This document shows, piece by piece, positions 57,183 to 64,000 of a DNA stretch of 64,000 nucleotides (its first letter is position 1; each line of letters opens with the position of its first letter). A program made the translations under genes and the position numbers. Source of the stretch: Trissonchulus latispiculum. Its lineage: Eukaryota > Nematoda > Enoplea > Enoplida > Ironidae. Location of the stretch: the NCBI GenBank assembly GCA_030248195.1, contig JASAND010031913.1, positions 1 through 64,000 of the forward strand. Direction: 5' to 3'. The notes under the pieces are model-generated. The model saw nothing but the letters and a program-made list of their open reading frames with translations, was not told the origin of the DNA and did not search any database.

Positions 57183-58733
57183 GGGGGGGCGACTAAACTT
57201 TTGCCCAAACATCTTCCGATTTGATTCATTTTTGGCATGAATATAAAGCATGTGCGTGGCCAAAAAAGTATCCACTCGTTGGTTCTTAGCTGCCTTTCTA
57301 TGACCCGCTACGCTTCGAACAACCTGGCAGACCCCCCGATTTTGGCGATACCCAAAATAATTACATAAAAATTTCTCACAGCTGTTTGGTTCAGTGAAAA
57401 CGGTTACGCTTTGGCACAGCAAGAGAAGACATATTGGGTAACATGCACACGGCATTAGCTTTGCTGTGACCCTAATGGTTAGAGAGCAATGCTAGCCCAA
57501 ACTTGAAGAACCGTCTAAAATTTGGAAAATTTTGGTCGCCGAATCAAATAATTTAAACGGGATGCAAGCCCGGAAGCTAAAACTTGCTGTGAACATAGAG
57601 CCCATAGGTCTCCAACATTATACCAAAAATGAAGGAGTTTGGCCTGCGCAAAGTAGATTTATGCCACCCGAAACATGACAAAAAGTGCAAAAACAGCTAA
57701 AAAGTGGATTTTTGAAGATTGTCCAATATGCACAATATTTATATCAATCGATAGCTTTCATGATTCTGAACAACTTTTCTTCTTGGCGCAATCGCGTATT
57801 TGCCACCTATTTCAAGTTATTTTCGAAAAACTGAAATTTCATCGTTTGAAAGGACCACTGAATTGAGGGATTTTACCTTCAATTTGCCTTAGCTTAGAAG
57901 ACCTGGCTGAGTTTTGAAAATGGATGTATCGGGTAGAACTCAGCCATTTACACCTATTTCGTTGCTTAACAACTGTGTTATGCTGTTTTCTTTTCGTGTG
58001 GCAGGCTGTAAAGTCGCTAGAAGAGTGTACCAGTCAGGCAGTTGACTTGGCATTCAACTGGATACTCAAAGTAACAAACACGCATCCATTTACGAAGGAA
58101 ACAAGTTTTATTTTATGCTATTGTGGCAGGGTCAGTAAGGCTACATATCAGCACAATTTGAGCCAAATTTGTCAACGTTATCATGCTAGAACACCTTACG
58201 ATACTTTTTGAACCATGCCAAACTGACGTTTTTTCATGTTTCAAGTGGAATAAAACTATAATGCCACGGCAGAATTCCTTCATATTTGGCACGGTTTTGT
58301 AGACCTATGGGGTGTATGTTCACACCAAATTTTAGCTTCCAGGGTTTTACCAAATTTAAATTATTTGATTCGGCGGCCAAAATTTTCCAAATTTTCGACA
58401 TTTCTTCAAGTTTGGGCCAGCATTGCTCTCCAACCATTAGGGTTACAGCAAAGCTAATGCCGGGTGCATGTTACCCAATATGTCTTCTCTTGTTGTGCCA
58501 AAGCGTAGACGTTTGCACTGAACCAAACAGCTGTGAGAAATTTTAAAGTATTTATGTTGGGTGCCGCCAAAATCGGGGGGTCGGCCACGTTCTTGGGGGT
58601 GTAGCGGATTATAGGAACGACTTTGGAATTAGAGACTACATACTATTTTGACCACGCACATGTACTATATGCTTGCAAAAAAGAATTGAAATCCAACAAA
58701 CTTTGGGCACCCCCATTTTAGTCGCCCCCCCCC
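57183..58733. mobile_element. TTAA-flanked element B
   Basis: Ends GGGGGGGCGACTAAA and its complement, TTAA at 57179-57182 and 58734-58737. The inverted termini extend imperfectly for about 450 bp (for example AAATTTGGAAAATTTTGG near 57518 and its complement near 58380). The central part, about 57630-58280, is unique, with a 95-codon open frame of no known family. Confidence 0.8.
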
Positions 58734-58737
58734 TTAA

Positions 58738-59719
58738 GGTGGTGATTCCCTTTGGTCACAAAAGTTTGCACCATTATTACTCGTTCATTACTTGGAGTTA
58801 AGAAGCCAATTTTATATCAAAATGTAGCTTGACATTTTCTCTTTTTAATGCATGCAACGGAAATAATGTTGCTTTTATAAAATATTTTAAACACATTTTA
58901 GAAGAAGTATAATTTTCCAGAATTTTTGCAGACTCAAGTAAATTTTTTCGCGAGACATCGGTTATATCATTCGATACCTCCATCAAATAGCTGGGGACGA
59001 TTTTTTATTTATTGTGAAATCGCTCTTCGTTATAGAGAAATAAGCTGAAATGTGTGCGTAACCTGTATTTTGCCTACTTTTTCCAACTTTGTCAAGCGAT
59101 TACTTTAGCTAGAAAGCAGCAATCGGGGCAACTAAAAACTCGTCCCTGGGTATATTTGTGCTGAACACATTTGTTCAGTAGCAGCCCACCACCTTGCATG
59201 GTGAATGCTCCACAAACTTTGGAAAAAAATTGGTCGTGTTTTTGCAAAAACTACATTTTTTATGATAGCAGCCTACAGGATAGCAGTTGGAAGACGATCA
59301 TGCGTCGGATAATTTGTCCCTGTGAGACCTTCAGATCGACGCCCTTAGTTTGATTTTACGGCCTGCGTAGTTCAAGAAAAATTGGATAATTTGATTTCTG
59401 GAAAAATGACAAGTTTTCGACGCCAAAACAAGAACATCGGCTAGATCTCACGGTAGCGAAAAGCTAGAAACTTACTTAAAAAAAGCAAAAATGTGAAGCT
59501 CAATGAGATCTTTCGAATGAATATAGTCATAACTGTATAGCAGCTGCCAAACGTTCAGAAACTGGGAAAAACCACTCTGACCGGAAATCTCGAATTTTCG
59601 AAGCGGGATTGCGCGGAGGGTGTTAGAATGCCAAAAGAACTTATTTTGGAAAGTTTCATCAAATTTCATCCTGATTTGGACCGTCAACCAATAATATGTG
59701 CCCAAAAGGAATCACCACC
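58738..59719. mobile_element. TTAA-flanked element C, complete
   Basis: Ends GGTGGTGATTCC and GGAATCACCACC, TTAA on both sides (58734-58737 shared with element B, and 59720-59723). A partial copy lies at 5643-6493 and an inverted fragment at 1860-2110. Non-coding. Confidence 0.85.
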
Positions 59720-59739
59720 TTAAGTAATGTGAGCATGAC

Positions 59740-60754
59740 ACATCCTCAACAAGCTAACGACCCACCCCTCCCGCAAGTTGGACCATAGTGAGTAGTGACC
59801 TCTGCCACAAATTAGTACCCAGTAGAAACGGAGGTACGCTCATTCGCTCTGTGTTTATGTGATAAGAGCTCAAAAACAAGCAGTATGAGCGTATTATTTT
59901 GTGTCTGCTTCGAATTTATTGCTTTACTAGGGTCCAATTTGCGAGAGGGTTGGGCTGTTAGTGTGCAACGGATATGCCATTAGGTGCTCTTGGTGTTACT
60001 AAATGCAATCGTTTTTTTAAGACGGAATGAACGAATGTTTGATACCAAATTTAAGGTTGAAAATTGACTGACTGACAAAATGCAAATCACGAGTTAAGAG
60101 TACCTATCATTTACACGCTGGATATAATTTTCTTGCTGTTGTTGAAGAAGCACGAAATTTATACCCAAAATTCAACAGTCCCACGTGACCTCCACATTAC
60201 ATAATACAAAAAGAAATTTCGACTGTTTCAGCATTTTTGAGAAATCGAAATTGAGAAGTCGAATAGAATTGATAGTTTGATAAGTCAAACTCATACAAGT
60301 GTAGGCAAGAGGGGGAAAAACCCACTCCCAGTGTGAGCTTCCTACATGAGCTGTATAGAATGTTAATAGCCTATCTTGAAAATCGTCCAAAACTGTCCTA
60401 GAAGAAGTATTACCGTGATCCCCGCTGATACCCTGCAAACTGTTTGGAGATTTGTTAATTGGGGTCCGACCAAGTGTCGAAATTTGACAAATTTTGCCTG
60501 CCCACACTGAACAACTGGAAAAACCTAGACCAAAACTGATTATATGCATATGTAGATATGTGTTCCGCGCCCAACAACGATATGTGCCACATTGCTCTGA
60601 CCTCTTACTATGCGACCTGTGGGTAACCTAGATTTGGTGGGGAAAACCCACATGCGGAGAAAGCCCACTTTTCAAAATAGAAAATTGTTCCAAGCACTAG
60701 CAAGCAGCAAATGTCACATTAATACTGAGATTTTTTCAGAGGGGGAGGGCGGGG
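59740..60754. other. Intergenic with a degenerate foldback-MITE interior
   Basis: 59745-59990 resembles the interior of the 7-bp-TSD elements (CACATCCTC...GACCCACCCC, GAAACGGAGGTACGCTC) but lacks clear ends. The rest shows nothing recognisable. Confidence 0.4.
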
Positions 60755-60865
60755 GCGATCCTCGGACACAAGGCATTAATTATAGAGAAATAATGAGAAA
60801 CGCACGCCAGCGCCCATTGACTCTCTCCTGTTCGGACTAAGGCTTTTGCCTTAGTGACTGCAGGC
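60755..60865 (+). repeat. Partial dispersed repeat R2
   Basis: GGCATTAAT and AAAGAAATAATGA-type text, then CTCTCCTGTTCGGACTAAGG and GTGACTGCAGGCA. Confidence 0.7.
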
Positions 60866-60877
60866 ATGCTTATCTCA

Positions 60878-61627
60878 CAAGTAGGAAAAATGCTCCTTGC
60901 AGTCGCATGAAAAAGTTAATATGAGCTGTGATGGCCAACATTTAAGCGTGTCAAGGACAAGACTTAAAATGTTTAATATGAGCCAGCATCTAAATATGTA
61001 GAGGACAAGATGTAAACGTCTAACATGAGCCGCTACGTTTCTCTTGGGCTCATATTGACGCTCACTTTGGTTACGCCTGTGGTACGTGTCCTCTAAACAG
61101 ACATTATTAAACCTAGCCAGCAAAGACTGAATATTAATACTGGCGTATACGTTTAGCAAAAATCAGAATTGCCAGATTTTTCAACTTCACTTCAAAAAAT
61201 GTGTTTGTTTTACGACGCTGCTTCAGATCTCACTATACGTATGTACATGTATATAAATTATTAACAAAAGCAATCAATATAAACCTGAATAAGGAAATAA
61301 AAATTAGAACTGTCACAGACGATATATACTTACCTAGTGAGATTTCATCCAGCCTTACCATCCTTGCATATGCAAACCATCCTAACCTTTTGACTATCTG
61401 AAGAAAGCCTTTGTATCTACAAAATATATTAGCCATTTCATTTGCGTCAATATGAGCCCAAGAGAAACGTAGCGGCTCATGTTAGACGTTTACATCTTGT
61501 CCTCTACATATTTAGATGCTGGCTCATATTAAACATTTTAAGTCTTGTCCTTGACACGCTTAAATGTTGGCCATCATAGCTCATATTAACTTTTTCATGC
61601 GACTGCAAGGAGCATTTTTCCTACTTG
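60878..61627. mobile_element. Foldback element with 184-bp arms, second copy
   Basis: 60878-61061 and 61444-61627 are reverse complements. Terminus CAAGTAGGAAAAATGCTCC, close to that of 31345-32100. The arms carry ATATGAGC motifs at intervals. Confidence 0.85.
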
Positions 61628-61749
61628 TCCTATTTCATTTTTGGTATTGTATCAGAGTGTGATACCATCCATAATGGGTGGGTTTTAACTTATATATAGC
61701 AAGCCTGAAGGATTTTGTATTGTTACCTCCACTCCAGCTATAGCATAAT

Positions 61750-63195
61750 GACAAAAGTTGATCGCCTTGCCAAGGGCTTTCATTTGATACCAAACTTGAC
61801 CACTTTTGAAGACTTTCATTTTTGACCCACACGGGACCCACTGTGGGTGGGGCACCCGCCCATAGGTCCGTGAGGGCACTTTTTGTGGGTGGCATAATGA
61901 CAAAAGTTGATCGCCTCGCCAAGGGCTTTCATTTGATACCAAACATGACCACTTTTGAAGACTTTCATTTTTAACCCACACCGGACCCACCGTGGGTGGG
62001 GCACCCGCCCACAGGACGATGGAGCCACTTTTCGGGTGTTACATAATGACAAAAGTTGATCGCCTCGCCAAGGGCTTTCATTTGATACCAAACATGACCA
62101 ATTTTGAAGACTTTCATTTTTGACACACACCGGACCCACTGTGGGTGGGGCACCCGCCCACAGGACGATGGAGCCACTTTTCGGGTGTGGCATAATGACA
62201 AAAGTTGATCGCCTCGCCAAGGGCTTTCATTTGATACCAAACATGACCACTTTTGAAGACTTTCATTTTTGACCCACACCGTACCCACCGTGGGTGGGGC
62301 ACCCGCCCACAGGACGATGGAGCCACTTTTCGGGTGTGGCATAATGACAAAAGTTGATCGCCTCGCCAAGGGCTTTCATTTGATACCAAACATGACCACT
62401 TTTGAAGACTTTCATTTTTGACCCACACCGTACCCACCGTGGGTGGAGCACCCGCCCACAGGACGATGGAGCTACTTTTCGGGTGTGGCATAATGACAAA
62501 AGTTGATCGCCTCGCCAAGGGCTTTCATTTGATACCAAACATGACCACTTTTGAAGACTTTCATTTTTGAGCCACAGCTGACCCACTGTGGGTGGGGCAC
62601 CCGCCCACAGGACGATGGAGCCACTTTTCGGGTGTGGCATAATGACAAAAGTTGATCGCCTTGCCAAGGGCTTTCATTTGATACCAAACATGACCACTTT
62701 TGAAGACTTTCATTTTTGACCCACACCGGACCCACCGTGGGTGGGGCACCCGCCCACAGGACGATGGAGCCACTTTTCGGGTGTGGCATAATGACAAAAG
62801 TTGATCGCCTCGCCAAGGGCTTTCATTTGATACCAAACATGACCACTTTTGAAGACTTTCATTTTTGAGCCACAGCTGACCCACTGTGGGTGGGGCACCC
62901 GCCCACAGGACGATGGAGCCACTTTTCGGGTGTGGCATAATGACAAAAGTTGATCGCCTCGCCAAGGGCTTTCATTTGATACCAAACATGACCACTTTTG
63001 AAGACTTTCATTTTTGAGCCACAGCTGACCCACTGTGGGTGGGGCACCCGCCCACAGGACGATGGAGCCACTTTTCGGGTGTGGCATAATGACAAAAGTT
63101 GATCGCCTCGCCAAGGGCTTTCATTTGATACCAAACATGACCACTTTTGAAGACTTTCATTTTTGAGCCACACCGGAGCCACTGTGGGTGGGCGC
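61750..63195. repeat. 149-bp satellite, ten units
   Basis: GACAAAAGTTGATCGCC begins at 61750, 61899, 62048, 62197, 62346, 62495, 62644, 62793, 62942 and 63091: exact 149-bp steps with no indels. Each unit contains GGGCTTTCATTTGATACCA and a CCCAC..GTGGG inverted pair. Minus-strand open frames of about 134 codons are by-products. Relatives with 148-bp spacing are at 32231-32470. Confidence 0.95.
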
Positions 63196-64000
63196 TGTGG
63201 GTCAGAGGTCACATCCGTCGGTTTCGGCAGTATGCCCATCGTGTTCAGCGACCCCGATTTACTATATATGGGTACCACCCCGAGGCCGAAAAACGCTGTT
63301 TTTGCCCGTTTTTAGACTATTTTCAAATTTTCGGACTTAGAAATTTTTCAGCTTGAAGGTGTCCAAAAACTCTAGTTTTTCCATTTTTGACCATCTATAA
63401 AAATCGAACCAGATCGAAATTCGGGAAAAAAACATAAACTTGCTAAATGCCATTGCCTAGATAATCAAAAAATAGTATAGAAAAATTTTTCCTATGGGCC
63501 GTTTTGAAAAAGTCGAGTTAACAGACCTTGAGGGTATTGGAGAAATTTTAAAAATCCGGTAATTTAGAAAACCCGGAATTCCGGAAATTGGGTGTATTTT
63601 CGTGAAAAGCTTCTAAGAGCAAAATTGTGTAGCAGGACCATCTCTAATCGACTGTGAGAACCAAATTTTGCTTGCGATAAAAATTGGGCGAAAAACCAAA
63701 AATTTTAAATTTTCCGTGAATGAATTCCGGAATTTCGGATTTTTAAGAATTTTCGAAACTCGGATTCCTGAGGATTCGAAAAATATATACATTATATAGG
63801 CTACCTTCAAATGATAACTCGGGACAGCCGCTCACATTTCGGTTCCAAGAATTTTTGGTCAGACTTTAGTACTGATGACTACTGGTGTCTACAATTGGTA
63901 GTTATCATAAACATAGAGTAAATGGTTAAAATTTAGTTGATATATTCGTTCGCCACATGTCCGTATTCGTGCTTTTATGTCTAGTATTTTTTACAGTATT
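63196..64000. other. Satellite flank; nothing recognised
   Basis: No gene. The short dispersed AACTCGGGACAGCCGCTCAC block is at 63813-63872. Confidence 0.4.

Noticed and set aside
61635..63278. A series of minus-strand frames of about 134 codons starting MARRSTFVIM
   Set aside because: Overlapping products of the 149-bp satellite; each just reads through two or three units to a stop in a neighbouring unit.

Overview
The window is animal nuclear DNA. The genes have GT-AG introns of 0.1 to 2.3 kb, single copies are spread thinly, and most of the sequence is transposon debris. Composition is AT-rich, broken by CCGG-rich and poly-G/poly-C patches. An invertebrate is most likely, because B-type polymerase elements, Merlin, hAT, Tc1-like and TTAA elements and foldback elements occur side by side. 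I cannot name the phylum from sequence alone.

Host genes, all on the minus strand: a LAPTM4-like four-span membrane protein (6975-7631); a single-exon type II membrane protein resembling the LicD/fukutin family (28307-29026); a complete nine-exon glutathione synthetase (34426-44332, about 505 residues, every splice phase consistent); the 3' part of an unrecognised gene (51332-55611); and a small unrecognised two-exon fragment near 47.4-47.8 kb with broken duplicates at 48.7-49.2 kb. They do not form an operon or an obvious pathway.

Layout. 1-6.5 kb: an LTR-like end, then a decayed element with a B-family DNA polymerase flanked by inverted pieces of a repeat that is complete at 58.7-59.7 kb. 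7-14.7 kb: the LAPTM4-like gene and sparse intergenic DNA. 14.75-21.1 kb: a non-coding tract packed with perfect or near-perfect hairpins, often directly abutting; at least seven share the loop GTAACAA (one as GTAGCAA) while their stems differ in sequence. This is the least explained and most interesting part of the window. 22-33 kb: dispersed repeats, a Merlin-like element carrying a nested hAT-type element, the LicD-like gene, a foldback element and satellite units. 34-44 kb: glutathione synthetase with repeats in its introns. 45-55.6 kb: MITEs, gene fragments and the unrecognised gene, one intron of which holds a 1.55-kb Tc1-like foldback built from 81-bp repeats full of TTCGCGAA. 56-64 kb: a row of TTAA-flanked elements, a second foldback with 184-bp arms, and ten exact 149-bp satellite units.

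Most short open frames here come from repeats (satellite, foldback arms, MITEs) and are not listed as genes. Promoters and polyadenylation sites could not be assigned with confidence.
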